DNA of 64,000 nucleotides from the NCBI GenBank assembly GCA_033558025.1, contig JAUCEF010000005.1, positions 6,696,001 through 6,760,000 on the forward strand, given 5' to 3'. Position 1 is the first letter of the stretch; each line of letters starts with the position of its first letter. The notes under the pieces were generated by a model. That model was not told the origin of the DNA. It did no database searches and worked only from the letters and a program-made list of their open reading frames with translations. Made by a program: the position numbers and the translations under genes. Positions 45,600 to 58,082 of this stretch are shown here, piece by piece. The stretch comes from Phytophthora sp. 'mugwort'. Lineage: Eukaryota; Oomycota; Peronosporomycetes; Peronosporales; Peronosporaceae.

Positions 45600-46757
45600 G
45601 CAAGCGTTTGTCTCTAAGGTTAGCTTGGAAGAAAGATCACAATGGTCTAAATGTTGTGATTGAGCTGGAGAATGAACTTGACGATATGTTGCTACAGTAC
45701 GTCTTCATCATCAACTCCGGACGCTATCTTGCTGATAGAGCATTGCAAACGCGAGCAGCATCGCAGTTCGAGTATTACCTTTTTTCATGTCGGCAGACTA
45801 ATTCAAGATTCGACTGAGCCGGTCCTACTTTTTCCTGGTCATTCATCAAGTAAGAATACAATTGTGTTCCGCCATCTCGCCGTTAGCACAGAGCTGCACC
45901 TTCTGGTCGCGTTGACGTTCTTGGTACGAGCGGGAATGGGACTACACCAAACAAACCCGCCGACTTCTTTTCGATTGGGACTGGGACTGTGCCACTATAT
46001 GTTCGACGCACCGACGATGCATTTGTTAGAGTCCGAGCCAATGTGATAGCGTGGCCAAACGAAGAAAACGACGAGAATAACGACGTTTATCTTCCCCCCG
46101 TATCAGGGCGAAGTGGAAATTTCCGAACTGCGTGGGCTTTATTGATGGAACCTTGCTGCCCCTCGAATTCAAGCCGGCACTATGTGGTGAGGACTACTTT
46201 TCACGTAAGATCAACTATGCCATCAGCTGCCTTATAGTGTGCGACGACAAGAATCGTACTCACATATTTAAATGCCGATTGGGTGGGTTCAGCACATGAC
46301 AACAGAGTATGGACGAACCCTAAGCTTTACCTATACCGAGATGATCACTTCAATCAGCAAGAGTACCTCATTGGAGTACAGCGTACAAGCCTTCGCCTGT
46401 GATGGTTCTGGCTTTTAAGAGCCCCCCCCCAAAAAAAGCCACTTCCAGGACTGGTTTAATAGCCAGCTCGCTCGAGCTAGAATCAAAGCGGAGCATAAGA
46501 TTGGGATGCGGAAAGGGAGATTTCAGTGGTTAAAAAGTATAACAATTTTGATATCATGGAAACGTGACATGAAGCGACTTGTTCGAGCCATAGATGCACT
46601 GGCTGTTATTCACAACCTTGTGATCGGCGACGAACCACCGAATGTCGAGCATAAGGAATACAATAATGAGGAGGAGGATGGATGCGACGACTTGGATCCG
46701 GACGAAGACAGAAGCCGGCAAATTTTGCAGTTTCTTTTGGACGACTTAACGGTGTAG
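45600..46757 (+). pseudogene. PIF/Harbinger (HARBI1-like) transposase, broken
   Basis: Plus-strand fragments of a DDE_4 nuclease: an N-terminal region with WKKDHNGLNVVIELENELDD (45,627-45,690), then IGTGTVPLYVRRTDDAFVRV and RANVIAWPNEEN (45,975-46,070), the HTH-like part. The catalytic core has CVGFIDGTLLPLEFKPALCG at about 46,132-46,190 with the first Asp, and then YAISCLIVCDDKNRT. A final frame 46,440-46,757 has QLARARIKAEHKIGMRKGRF with the catalytic Glu, and LVRAIDALAVIHNLVIGDEP. Three or more frameshifts break it. It converges on a Myb-like gene ending 130 bp away; together they form the two-gene set typical of autonomous PIF/Harbinger elements. It is a different family from the Harbinger at 26-27.4 kb. 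Confidence 0.8.
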
Positions 46758-46886
46758 AGGTTGTGGATAGCACTACATCGATAGTACTTAGTCAATACCA
46801 GCTTGATTGACACCGACATCTTGAAGTTGCTTTCTCAAGCAGCAGTTGCGTCCTCTCATGAATTATTGCCTCGCGAGCTTTCGCTT

Positions 46887-47688
46887 TTATGACAACGAGG
46901 TTGACTTCTGCCAGCGCAGCTTCTCTTTCATCCTTTCTAACTGATAGTGCCAGCCGCTGCTCTTCAAACTTGGTACGTTTAATATCTTCCGCTTGCTTAG
47001 CTTTGAGAATCGATGCCCGAATGTCAAGTCACTCCTCCTCAACGGACTTGCGCTTCTTGCTTCCCTTGGCTGTCGTTGAATACAAGCCAAGGAATGTTGG
47101 TTTTCAGAGTCCGAATCGGCACTACTCTCTGAAACGTCGCATCCAGTGCTATGGAGGGCTTCCGAGGAGTAGAGAGGGCGGGTCAACGCTCTTCGGTCAT
47201 CAATGGTGCCAGGCTGTCGTATAAGGACACAGTCTCGCCAGAGCTGTCTTTATGTCACCCTCATCGTTCAAACCCTGACCAGTATTAGCGCGCCAGTCTT
47301 CCGCCCGCTTGAAGCTCGCTTCTAGACTCTTGATCTTTTCCTGAATGTTCTCGTTCTCGCGATGAGTTATGCCTATCTCTATCATCCTTCCGTTGATAAG
47401 CCCACATAGCGAATCCTTAGAGACACCCGAATACTTCTTTCCTCCCTTCCACATTCTGTCGTTTCCTTCAGTGGTAAGCCAGTCAATTAAGACGTCCATC
47501 GAGCTCTTGTCCCCCGACACCCTATCTCGAGTCCACAACACTCGTGCTTGCTTGGCCGCCGTCGATCTTAGAATGCTCCCCACCTCCAAGAATTCTTGTG
47601 GAGGCTGGCCACTCGCTTTGAGGTTAATTTTATCCAATCGGGTGTCAAGGTAGTACCTCAATTCACAACTAAAAACGAATCTTGACAC
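46887..47688 (-). pseudogene. Harbinger accessory Myb/SANT-like protein
   Basis: The minus-strand frame 47,688-47,200 has RVLWTRDRVSGDKSSMDVLI then WLTTEGNDRMWKGGKKYSGV, a SANT/trihelix-like DNA-binding domain. Next come INGRMIEIGITHRENENIQE and a helical ASFKRAEDWRANTGQGLNDE. After a frameshift at about 47,200 the C-terminal part (47,186-46,887) gives a serine/acidic stretch (SESSADSDSENQHS) and a basic helical tail (LERMKEKLRWQK). In PIF/Harbinger elements such a protein binds the transposase and the terminal repeats and imports the complex to the nucleus. Orientation is convergent with the transposase. Only one clear frameshift is seen, so this half is less decayed than its partner. Confidence 0.7.
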
Positions 47689-48306
47689 TCATTATTAAAG
47701 AGAAGTTTGACTATCCCCAAGGGCGCTGTTACAATGTCACATTTTCATTTTATCTACAACAGAAAGATATGAGCTTAACCCGGATATCCGTGATAGTGAC
47801 TAAACTGGGTTTTTATCGGACTTATCCATCTGATTTATCTGTCAAACTGCTTGTCTATGCAATATTAGAGAGATTAAAGAACTGAAGTGATCATAACGGT
47901 TTTTATAGTCGTTTTTCGTAGTTTCAGAACATCGACTTCAGTAGGATTCACTCCTCATTCTGTATGCGTTTCGAGAGAGGTATGAAATGGACATCCTGGT
48001 CAACTGTTAAAGAACTTTCGGAGGGCCAAATCGACAACGATTTAGCTTATCTTTCAGATAGGCTGCGATTAGGGCGCCAATCTTAGCTCAAACGTGAAAA
48101 GGTTAATGCTAGCGGCCGTCTATCTTAAGCGGCTTCTGCATTTCAGATCATCGCTGCAGAGGGAAGATGGTTTTCGTTGCTCCCAAGCTGACAGCTGAGC
48201 AAGCGCTAGTGGTCACAGCGTCGGTGTGGGTGGGTTCTGGGAGAAACAATAGGCGCTCCCGCAGGCTAATGGTTGTCTTGCCAGAACAAATTGCTTTCGT
48301 CCGCGT
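47689..48306. other. Spacer before Gypsy 5' LTR
   Basis: No gene recognised. It likely includes the right end of the Harbinger element. The 80-codon frame at 48,167 runs into the LTR and is not credible. Confidence 0.4.
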
Positions 48307-48587
48307 TGATCTGCCGGGATTATTCCTAGCGGCACCCTCGCTATCAGTACTGATGTATCACGCTCGGGCGAAAGCGCGTCGGCCTACAGAAGCCGAGAGA
48401 CGAAGATGAGCGAGTCCTCCAATCATAGGCGACCCAGGAACAGGTAACACGTGGGTGGCCCCCGTGGCCTGGGCAGTTGTGGGAAAGGGGGATCAGGATA
48501 CCTGTAGGATTAGCAGGAGGGCCGGTAAGCCAGCGAAATCCCAATCAGTTTAGGTTTGACTCGTGTTGTTCCCGTAGGGACGGATCA
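48307..48587 (+). repeat. 5' LTR of Gypsy element
   Basis: 281 bp, starts TGATCTG and ends CGGATCA. It matches 53,739-54,034. Confidence 0.93.
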
Positions 48588-48652
48588 AAGTTAACTTTAG
48601 TTCTAGTTCTGACTAGGATTGAACGAACCTAAGACCTGAACTCCGCGTGACC

Positions 48653-49611
48653 ATGTCGCGCGTAAAGATGGCAGACTACGATGAAGGCGATGATTTGGCG
48701 AACGCCGCACTAGAGAGTTCAGTGCAGGCGCCGCAGACGCCAGGTCTGCGATTACAGATACTCAACCCGTTCGACGCGCCGCAGGGAGGCGACGGGGAGA
48801 AAGACGTAGCGATGGCTACGGCGAGCCCGGTGGTGACTGGACGGCGAGTCACCGCAGCCCGGCACTCCCGTAGCCGCCGCGGTTCGAAGGGAGAACAATG
48901 CAGGATAGGAGATACTTTATGCGGAAGTATGATACATACCTAGCTGCAGTGAACGCGTTGCAGACCGAGTGGAGCAGCGTTTTTGCAATGCCTATCGGGG
49001 CTTGTGTGGAGGCCCGGACGAAGCGGATGATCGCCCGCTACGAGTTCGACACTTCGCAGCCCCAAAGCATAACGGAGGAGCAGTGGGTGATTTATTTTCT
49101 ACTAGCGACTACACCTACTCACGTAGACTATGGAGTTGTCGACGAGGCGATGCAAGCTCTCCGAATGGACACGCGCTGGCCGGAGCCAGACTTTAGAATG
49201 ATGAATCTCCAAGCGGACATGGAGACCATTCTGGACAAGCACAATCTCACGGAACTCGCGTTCGAGCACGAGCAGCGCCGACTGGTGCAGTACCTCGCCG
49301 CTGCGCTCGAGCTGGATGATTTTAGAGCGGTGGTCAAAGTGCGGTTGTCGCTACAAAAAAACAAGAAATACAAGAAAGCTGTGGTTCCCTTCTGCACCTG
49401 GGTGACGTCGTTGATGAAGGAGTTTATGACTTGGGATCATGCGGCCGTACTGGCCACGAGTGCAAATACCCAATCGAGCCACGGCGTGAGTCAAGGCGGC
49501 AAAAGTCCAGGAGGACGCCCAGGTCACTACGGAGGTCGAGGAGCCGCCGGGATCGCCGATAGTGGCAGGCACAGCAGGCTTCCCCCAGGAGCCACAGCCG
49601 GAGGCGAGTAG
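48653..49611 (+). pseudogene. Gypsy gag, one frameshift
   Basis: The ATG at 48,653 opens MSRVKMADYDEGDDL. After about 80 codons the frame shifts near 48,890 into the 48,898-49,611 frame (YFMRKYDTYLAAVNAL, RMIARYEFDTSQPQSITEEQ, YLAAALELDDFRAVVKVRLS). Length and helical character fit a Ty3/Gypsy capsid. The Gly/Arg-rich end leads to the nucleocapsid zinc knuckle in the next frame (CLKCGQVDHMVRDC, at about 49,744-49,785). It would form the retrotransposon particle. It is broken as it stands. Confidence 0.8.
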
Positions 49612-49707
49612 AGTGGACTATACGGTGATCGAGGTGGTGGTGGATTTTCACGTCGCCCCGGAGCCCAAGCTGCAGCATCACCCGTAGCGGGAGGAGCGCT
49701 TCTAGCG

Positions 49708-50199
49708 GTGGCAGTTAGAGGCAGCGGGTCTGTTGCTCGTCCCTGTCTGAAGTGCGGGCAGGTGGACCATATGGTACGGGATTGTCCACGAGTGCAACCC
49801 GGTGAGGCCGCCCGACTCCTGAAAGAACTACGAGCCCAGAAAGTCGCTGCTCGCGTCAATGTGCGGCGCGTAAGGACTACGGACAACGTGAAGACACTGG
49901 ACGACCCAACGCCTATCGGACAAACAGAAGATGAAGGCCGAGGGACGACCGAGGCGGTCGTTAACGGCATCCTAGTCAAGGCCCTCATGCTTGACTCGGG
50001 AGCCGACACCACCCTCGTGGCAAGAGGAGTAGTAGACGCGTTGGAACGGGTCGGTCGGACGGTAGATGTCAAGATCGTCGAGCGAATCGAGCTGACTCTG
50101 GTTGGGGATAAGCGGTTCAGTGTGAATCAGCTGGCCACGTTCGACGAGGTGCGGTTGACCACGTCGGCGGGGAGCCTCGCCTGCTACGTCGAGGAGTAG
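49708..50199 (+). pseudogene. Gypsy zinc knuckle and aspartic protease
   Basis: A 163-codon frame opens MAVRGSGSVARPCLKCGQVD, with the CCHC knuckle, then a linker. The retropepsin active site is ALMLDSGADTTLVARGVVDA, with D-S-G-A intact at about 49,987-50,000. It ends in a stop at 50,197-50,199, before the reverse transcriptase frame, so gag-pol is not continuous. The family's protease releases gag and pol products. Confidence 0.85.
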
Positions 50200-50394
50200 A
50201 ACGCGTCCATGGACTTAACACTCGGACGGCCGATGATGGCCGTCCTCGGCTACTCGACGGACGATTTGCTCGTGCGCGAGAGACGCCGGGCCAGAATGGG
50301 AGCTCGTTGGAGTCGATGAGACTCGGGCCCGGGCCCAAGTCGAGCCAACGCCGCTTCAGCGAGTACACCGGCTCCAGGAAGCCATAGCGAGGCG

Positions 50395-51960
50395 ATGCCG
50401 GACGAGAATGACATCGAACGGTACGAGACGCGCACAGCTACACCGACTCTGGAGACGGTGGCTGCAGGCGAGGTCTCGCAGCATTTGAGCAAGAAGGTGG
50501 ATCTCGCGGTGAGCAAGGGCCTCGGACTGAGCGGCAGAACCAAGCTAGAGAAGGTATTGAAGGCTCGGCTCGACTGCTTCCGAGTCGAGTTCGGCCGCGA
50601 CGTGCCGGTACGGATGGCGCCGCTCCAAGTGCGACTGAAGCGGGGAGCGACGCCGACTAAGCAACAGCCGAGACGATACTCTCCGAATGACATAGCCTTC
50701 CTTAATAAGCACATGACCGTGCTGCTGGAGTACGACCTGATGTACGTGAATCATCGGAGTCGATGGTCTTCAGCGCCTAGGATCGTCCGCAAGGAAGAGC
50801 AGGATGTTGATCCTACGGCGGACCCAAGTAAGACGATAGACACCCGGGGTGTTAACGAAAGAACGGAGCCGATGCCGTGGCCGATGCCCGTGTTGGAAGT
50901 GGTGGTGAGCGAGCTTGAGAGAGCGAAGTACTTCTTTGTGCTTGACTGGTTCAGGGGCTACTGGCAACTACCCCTGCATCCAGACTCACAGGAATTGCTC
51001 ACCTTCGTGACACACCGGGGCATGTACACGCCCACGCTGGTGCCCATGGGGGCTACAGATGTGGTGGCGTACTGCCAGGGAGGTTGTGGAAGAGATTCTC
51101 AGTGATCTTCTGAGCAACGGCATTCTTGCGTGGCTAGATGATATTCTAGGGTACGCGAAGACGGAAGAGGTGTTCTATGCTGCTTGGATGGCGTACTCGA
51201 GCGTAGTGAACGGTCCGGGTTGAAAATGCATGCTAAGAAGTGTGACTTTTACTCTCGGGAAGTTTAGTGGTGTGGAAAGTTAGTTTCGTTAGGCCGATGG
51301 AGTGAGACATTGCCCGGACAGAATCCAGGGGTTGGTTTAGATGAAGCCGCCCCAGACGGCTGACGAGCTGCAGCAGTTTCTGTGTGCCATCAATTGGATG
51401 CGCCAGAACATTCCGGAGTATAGTAAGATTACAGCTACCCTCTACGCCGCTTTAGACCGAGCAGCAGTCGCTGCTGGGTCTCGAAAGAAAAGAAAATTGT
51501 CGAAAGTGCTACTGGCGGAGACGGGTGGGAAGATGCCGAGGACGGTTGCCTCGAGGAGGTGCGGCAGGTGTTAATCAAGATGGTGCCGCTGGCACATCCC
51601 AGCCCTGCGGCGGAGCTATGTTGTACACGGACGCTAGCCAGGACTACTGGGGCGCCGTGCTGACGCAGCTGGACCCAGACGAAATCCAGCTGCCGCGAGA
51701 CCAGCAGAATCATCGGCCTTTAGCGTTCCTCAGTGGCCGTTTTGTAGGCGCGTCTAGTCGCTGGGCTACTATCGAGAAAAAAGCGTTCGCTATAGTAGAA
51801 GCGACGCGGCGATTGGAATACTTGCTATTACGACCAGGTGGTTTCCGTCTATACACGGATCACCGTAATCTGGTCTACAAATTTTTAATCCGTACGCAAC
51901 GGATAGCGCTATGGCACGATATCAAGCCGATAAGTTACAGAGGTGGGCGTTATCCCTAAT
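50395..51960 (+). pseudogene. Gypsy reverse transcriptase and RNase H
   Basis: The frame 50,395-51,105 contains the RT fingers and palm: PRRYSPNDIAFLNKHMTVLL, DTRGVNERTEPMPWPMPVLE and FFVLDWFRGYWQLPLHPDSQ, the last with the first catalytic Asp. After a frameshift the catalytic pair is in ILAWLDDILGYAKTEE (about 51,122-51,170; W-L-D-D instead of Y-x-D-D). RT connection continues near 51,341-51,450 (LQQFLCAINWMRQNIPEYSK). RNase H follows at about 51,620-51,880: LYTDASQDYWGAVLTQ, LSGRFVGASSRWATIEKKAF and RLYTDHRNLVYKF, with the acidic residues kept. At least three frameshifts or stops occur across the region. Confidence 0.85.
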
Positions 51961-52279
51961 GTCTTTCCCAGTATGTGGTAGAGCATGTCCCGGGGGACGA
52001 GAATGCTTGGGGAGATTTACTAAGTCGGTGGGGAGCTGGCCAGCCATGAAGGATGAACCACGAGCCGCCCGACGGGTCGCTCGAATAGCTGTAGTAGAAC
52101 GAGTCTATCCCCTGGAAGAACCGGCCTTCGTGTGGCCACGTGAGGAAGAGATTCGGGTTCTGCATAAGGGAGTGCGAGCAGCCTCGGCAGTGCCGAACAG
52201 AGTCAGCTGGAGCGATGCGAAACAACTGCTGCTTACGGCGGGGGCCGGGTTTGGATCCCACCCAAGCCGCCGAGATGCA

Positions 52280-53570
52280 ACAGCGTCTATGCGTGATTGC
52301 GCACGCAGGCGCTAGTGGACACCGCGGAGCTCGCGCAGCTATACGATACGAGCATTAGCCGATGTTTTTGCTTGGGACTCCATGGAACGAGATGTCGCTA
52401 TGTATTCGTTCATGAATGTCTACACTGCATGATTACCGTCGGGGGTCTGGTGCCACGACCGTTCGGAGAGACGATCCGGGCGACCAAGCCGAATGAGGTT
52501 ATCCATTTCGATTTTCTAACGATGGAGAGACGGGAATGAAATACGTTCTGGTCATAAAAGATATCATGAGCGGCTATGTAGAGCTGATTACCTGCATGCA
52601 AGCCGGAGCGGACCAGGCATACCGTGGATTACTGGACTGGTTCAAGCGTTTTGGAGTTGTGCACCAGTGGGTGTCCGATCAGGGCACTCACTTCAAGAAT
52701 ATGGTAGCCGAAAAATTGCAGAAAGCCGTTGGGGCCCAACATCACTTTACCACCGCATATACTCCATGGGCCAATGGCACCGTGGAAGTCGTGAATAGGG
52801 AGGTCCTAAAGGGTCTAAAGGCTCTACTCAGTGAGCGAAAGCTATAAGTGCACGATTGGCCAGCCCTCCTGCCGGTGGTGCAGGCGGCTTTAAACACAAT
52901 GCCTGCAGACCGAATAGGGGGCGCGACGCCACTAACGGCATTTACAGCGCTGCCGGGGGACTCCCAGCTGCGCAGCATACTGCACCCAAGCGATCCTGCC
53001 GAGCATACGACCGCCTGGGTGGTAGCGGAAATTCAGAAACATGTGGAGAGCGTACGCAAGGCGCTGGACGGCATCCACGCTGAAATGACCGACGCCAGCG
53101 AGAAGCGCCGGCGGACGGCTCGAGAAAGGCACGCTAAGCGCCATGGAGTCAAGCTCCAACGCTTCAGTGAAGGGGACTTCGTCCTGGGGCTGCGACCACT
53201 ACCGGCCGCAGCGAGAACAAGCTAGCGCTGGTCTGGCGGGGACCTAAACGAGTTCTCCAAGCATTGAATGACTATACCTTCGAGGTTCAAGACCTTGTAG
53301 AACCATAAGCGATCTCTATCCGTCACGCTTCCCGGATGCAACTCTATCGAGACGCGCAGCGGGGAAGCTGAAGAACTGCGCGAACAGGCGATTCATGGGG
53401 AAGGAGGTCACCTGGTTGAGGCCCTTCGAGCCTGCCAGATCAGTCCGGCGACACACCAATGGGAAATATTTGTAAGGTGGTTCGGGCTTGACGACGCCGA
53501 AGCTTCTTGGGAACCAGCGGTGACCGTTAAAACAGATGTGTTGGTTTTGTTTCAGCAGTTCGTCGACGGT
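52280..53570 (+). pseudogene. Gypsy integrase with C-terminal chromodomain
   Basis: After an eroded zinc-binding region (52.28-52.44 kb), the integrase core reads VIHFDFLTMERRE (first Asp), stop, then KYVLVIKDIMSGYVELITCM, VHQWVSDQGTHFKNM (second Asp) and NGTVEVVNREVLKGLKALL (Glu). All three catalytic residues are present. A stop at 52,845 and frameshifts follow, with an SH3-like region (about 53.1-53.3 kb). The chromodomain is at about 53,408-53,560: WEIFVRWFGLDDAEASWEPA has the aromatic and W-E-P signature. Chromodomains in chromoviruses target integration to particular chromatin. It is non-functional as a single protein because of the frameshifts. Confidence 0.83.
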
Positions 53571-53738
53571 AATACCGCCGATAACGGGCGCCAGCGCATT
53601 GCGCTGGCATTAGCGAAGGCTACGGAATCTGTTGCACTACAACCACGATCGGTTCCAAGACGCAGGCCGACGTCCCGCCGGCCGCGAGCGTAGATAGGGC
53701 GACAGGCGGCGAGCTTCGCTCCATGCTGGAGGGAGAAG

Positions 53739-54034
53739 TGATCCGCGGGGATTATTCCTAGCGACTCTCTCGCTATCAGTACTGATGTACCAGTGGTACC
53801 ATGAACCACGCTCGGGCGAATGCGCGTCGGCCACAGAAGCCGAGAGACGAAGATGAGCGAGTCCTCCAATCATAGGCGACCCAGGAAGAGGTGACGCGTG
53901 GGTGGCCCCCGTGGCCTGGGCAGCTGTGGGAAAGGGGGATCAGGATACCTGTAGGATTATCAAAAGGACAGGTAAGCCAGCGAAATCCCAATCAGTTTAG
54001 GTTTGACTCGTGTCGTTCCCGTAGGAACGGATCA
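53739..54034 (+). repeat. 3' LTR of Gypsy element
   Basis: 296 bp. Its 15-16-bp insertion relative to the 5' LTR (about 53,789-53,804) creates a small palindrome, gtacca-g-tggtac. Confidence 0.93.
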
Positions 54035-54494
54035 CTCGTGATGCGGCGACTTCTATGGATAGAAATTAGATCGTTTGAGGTAATGCTGGACGATGCGACG
54101 GCGAATGTCCGTTGTCGCTTCACAATAGCGAACTAACAACACTTGTGACGAAGCTGAACCTTCCTGAAGACGGTGTGACGACCCTATCGGCAGACCGCGT
54201 TAACCGTGTCTAGGCCTTAGCCATGTTTGTGGCCGACTATCTGAGAAATCAAAGCTGCTGATGGTAGCGGGTGAATTTGGCCGTGGAATTGGGCCTTACA
54301 GTCAAGTTGTCAAAACTCCTGCGTAGATTATGTACACATTGATTCTCGAGTGGACTAGCTGATAGCGGAATTAAATTTGCTATCAAATATTCGCTTTTTC
54401 TCTCTCTTCTTTCGATTTAAACGTCGATTTTTCAAATTCGATCTCGTGCTGACGGCGACGTTCTGCTTCTTCTGCTTCGTGCTGCATATTTTGC
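54035..54494. other. Spacer after Gypsy element
   Basis: No gene recognised. Short plus-strand frames have no motif. Confidence 0.4.
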
Positions 54495-55334
54495 TTAATC
54501 TTGTTCAGATACTAGACGCTGGGTTTTGTATGCATACTTCCCTTTGTCTTCATCACCGGCAGTCTGCAAACTCTGCGTAACAGCCTCCACAACCACAGAT
54601 AATCGCTCTCCCTTGGTGACTTTCCATTTTTGAGCACTCCCCGGTCGCTTTTGACCTGACTGAGCTTCCAACCCTGCACTATCCGTCCCGCCGTTGTCTC
54701 CGTATCCCTCTGCCGAATCCTTGATGTCTTCATCCATTGGGAGACGCCGCATCAATTCACCGGAACTCTAAAATGCTTGTTGTTTGGCGTCCTTAATTTT
54801 TTTTTTCAACAGCCACCGTTTCATCCCACTCGTTTATCTGCGCAATGATGTCTAGCAGGAGCCTATCGCGCTCTTGAAACTGCTCATCTGAGCCCTACAT
54901 ACGGATAGATTGGCATTGATCCCGCTTATAGTTTGCCACCAAAGTCGAGAAGCGAGTCCTGAGAGCCACGCCAGGTTTGTCGAGTCCAACTCTGGATTCC
55001 CGCCACAGTGGACCGCGATATCTTCAAAGACTTACATGATTCCGTTAGTCGTTCTCGAAGGAGCTCGTCAGGGTCGAAATGCGCTATCAGCTTGCAGCAT
55101 CACAACGTCATCAATGACGGTGAACTTCTGTCGTCTTCTTTGCGCTCGAGGGTGTAACGTGTGCTTCGGATGGTAGGCGGCGCCTGGTGAGAAAAAAAAG
55201 TATGGAGGATTGATCTCGGCATCGGAAACCGTCCCCCCCCCCACCTGCATTGCGTTCGTTTCGTTTTTCATACCGTATCCTAATCTCATGCTAGTCGACG
55301 AAATTGTCGATTCAGATTCGCTTTCAGATTGCAC
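54495..55334 (-). pseudogene. Myb/SANT-like transposon accessory protein relic
   Basis: The minus-strand frame 55,334-55,068 starts in a serine/glutamate stretch and has a basic KFTVIDDVVMLQADSAFRP segment resembling the start of a SANT-like domain. A second part near 55,000-54,770 carries NPELELDKPGVALRT-like residues. The frame 54,755-54,495 has GQKRPGSAQKWKVTKGERLS and AVTQSLQTAGDEDKGKY. The arrangement (N-terminal Myb-like domain, central acidic region, C-terminal basic helix) resembles the Harbinger partner proteins. I do not see a transposase beside it. It is decayed in several frames, and the function is inferred only from resemblance. Confidence 0.45.
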
Positions 55335-56040
55335 AAAGCCGTTTTCTCTAACTAAAATTGAAACTCAAGCCTCTTCGAGAGCTCTCTAGTGAGCTGAAAG
55401 ATCGTCTATGATGTCCATTTCATTGTGGTAGTAGTTGACGGCTGGCTATACGGCCGCGAGCCTCGAGAAGAATCCCAACTTGCTCGCTTGCCACAATATT
55501 TGATTTATTAAACCAAACCTTTTTGATGCGTTCTCATCAGCTGATACAATTGCACTTGGTATCGATTCGCCGTATCCCAATCATTTCATGCTGTTCATTT
55601 TCAGGGAGTCCAGTGGCTTTTCATACCAGATTAATCCGATCGATATGTATGATAATTTAAAGTGGTTTCGCCTCGGCAAAACCAACACTACAGTCGTGTC
55701 GGGGTTGAGGAATGCAAATTGCAAAATTTAAGCACGAGACCTCCCACAAACAACTTTTTGTATAACAAGTACCGGTGGCGCTAACGAAATTCTAGTTACA
55801 TGTACATGTACTTCGAAGTGCTGACTAAGCACGCTCGAAATATGGATGTGACGCAATAACTTTTAAAGATTCACGATCGTTTGATGAGTCAGTCCTGTGA
55901 TAGCAAACAATTGCACATACGCGTACTCACTCTCTCATCTTTATTGAGGCGGCGGACTCTGCCACTGCTAACTACCTGAAGCATACGTAAAAGTATGCCA
56001 CAGCCAAAGCCTGAACGGGCTTTCATTTCCGTATCTACGT
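55335..56040. other. 3' flank of FARSA, no gene
   Basis: About 700 bp with no recognised coding sequence on either strand. It presumably includes the 3' UTR of the minus-strand FARSA gene at its right end. Confidence 0.5.
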
Positions 56041-57836
<1,796 letters not shown>

Positions 57837-58082
57837 GGTCGACGGCTTGGCTTGGATTGGACGGAAGACGTACACTCTGTCCTTTGGGGACTTATTGGTC
57901 AATGGAGATCGGTCGCTATTGACTGACGTCCATTCCGTACTTAAGACGTTAGTTCCCTCATGCGAGTGACTGACTACAGTTACCTCGTTTCAGTGCCTTG
58001 TCATTGTTTTTCTCCATCCGCGCACACCCAGTCGTCCGTCATAGCCACTAGGTCACCGTCTTGCTACGTACCTATCTGCGTG
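57837..58082. promoter_or_regulatory. Shared divergent promoter, FARSA and PUS7
   Basis: Only 246 bp separate the two start codons. The stretch gtcattgtttttctcc at about 57,999-58,014 resembles the oomycete initiator core (TCAYT-type) for the PUS7 side. That match is weak and by eye. Confidence 0.5.

Larger units (their letters stand above)
48307..54034 (+). mobile_element. Gypsy (chromovirus-type) LTR retrotransposon
   Basis: A 5,728-bp element: LTRs 48,307-48,587 and 53,739-54,034 (TGATC...GATCA ends), gag-PR-RT-RNase H-integrase-chromodomain order, and a purine tract ggagggagaa just before the 3' LTR. Flanking pentamers cgcgt (left) and ctcgt (right) agree at four of five bases, a probable aged target duplication. 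LTRs are similar apart from scattered substitutions and one 15-16-bp indel. Confidence 0.93.

Noticed and set aside
57837..57902. Upstream starts for FARSA (57,902) and PUS7 (57,960)
   Set aside because: They would overlap into the shared 246-bp promoter and add sequence unlike the family N-termini. The internal ATGs have better context.
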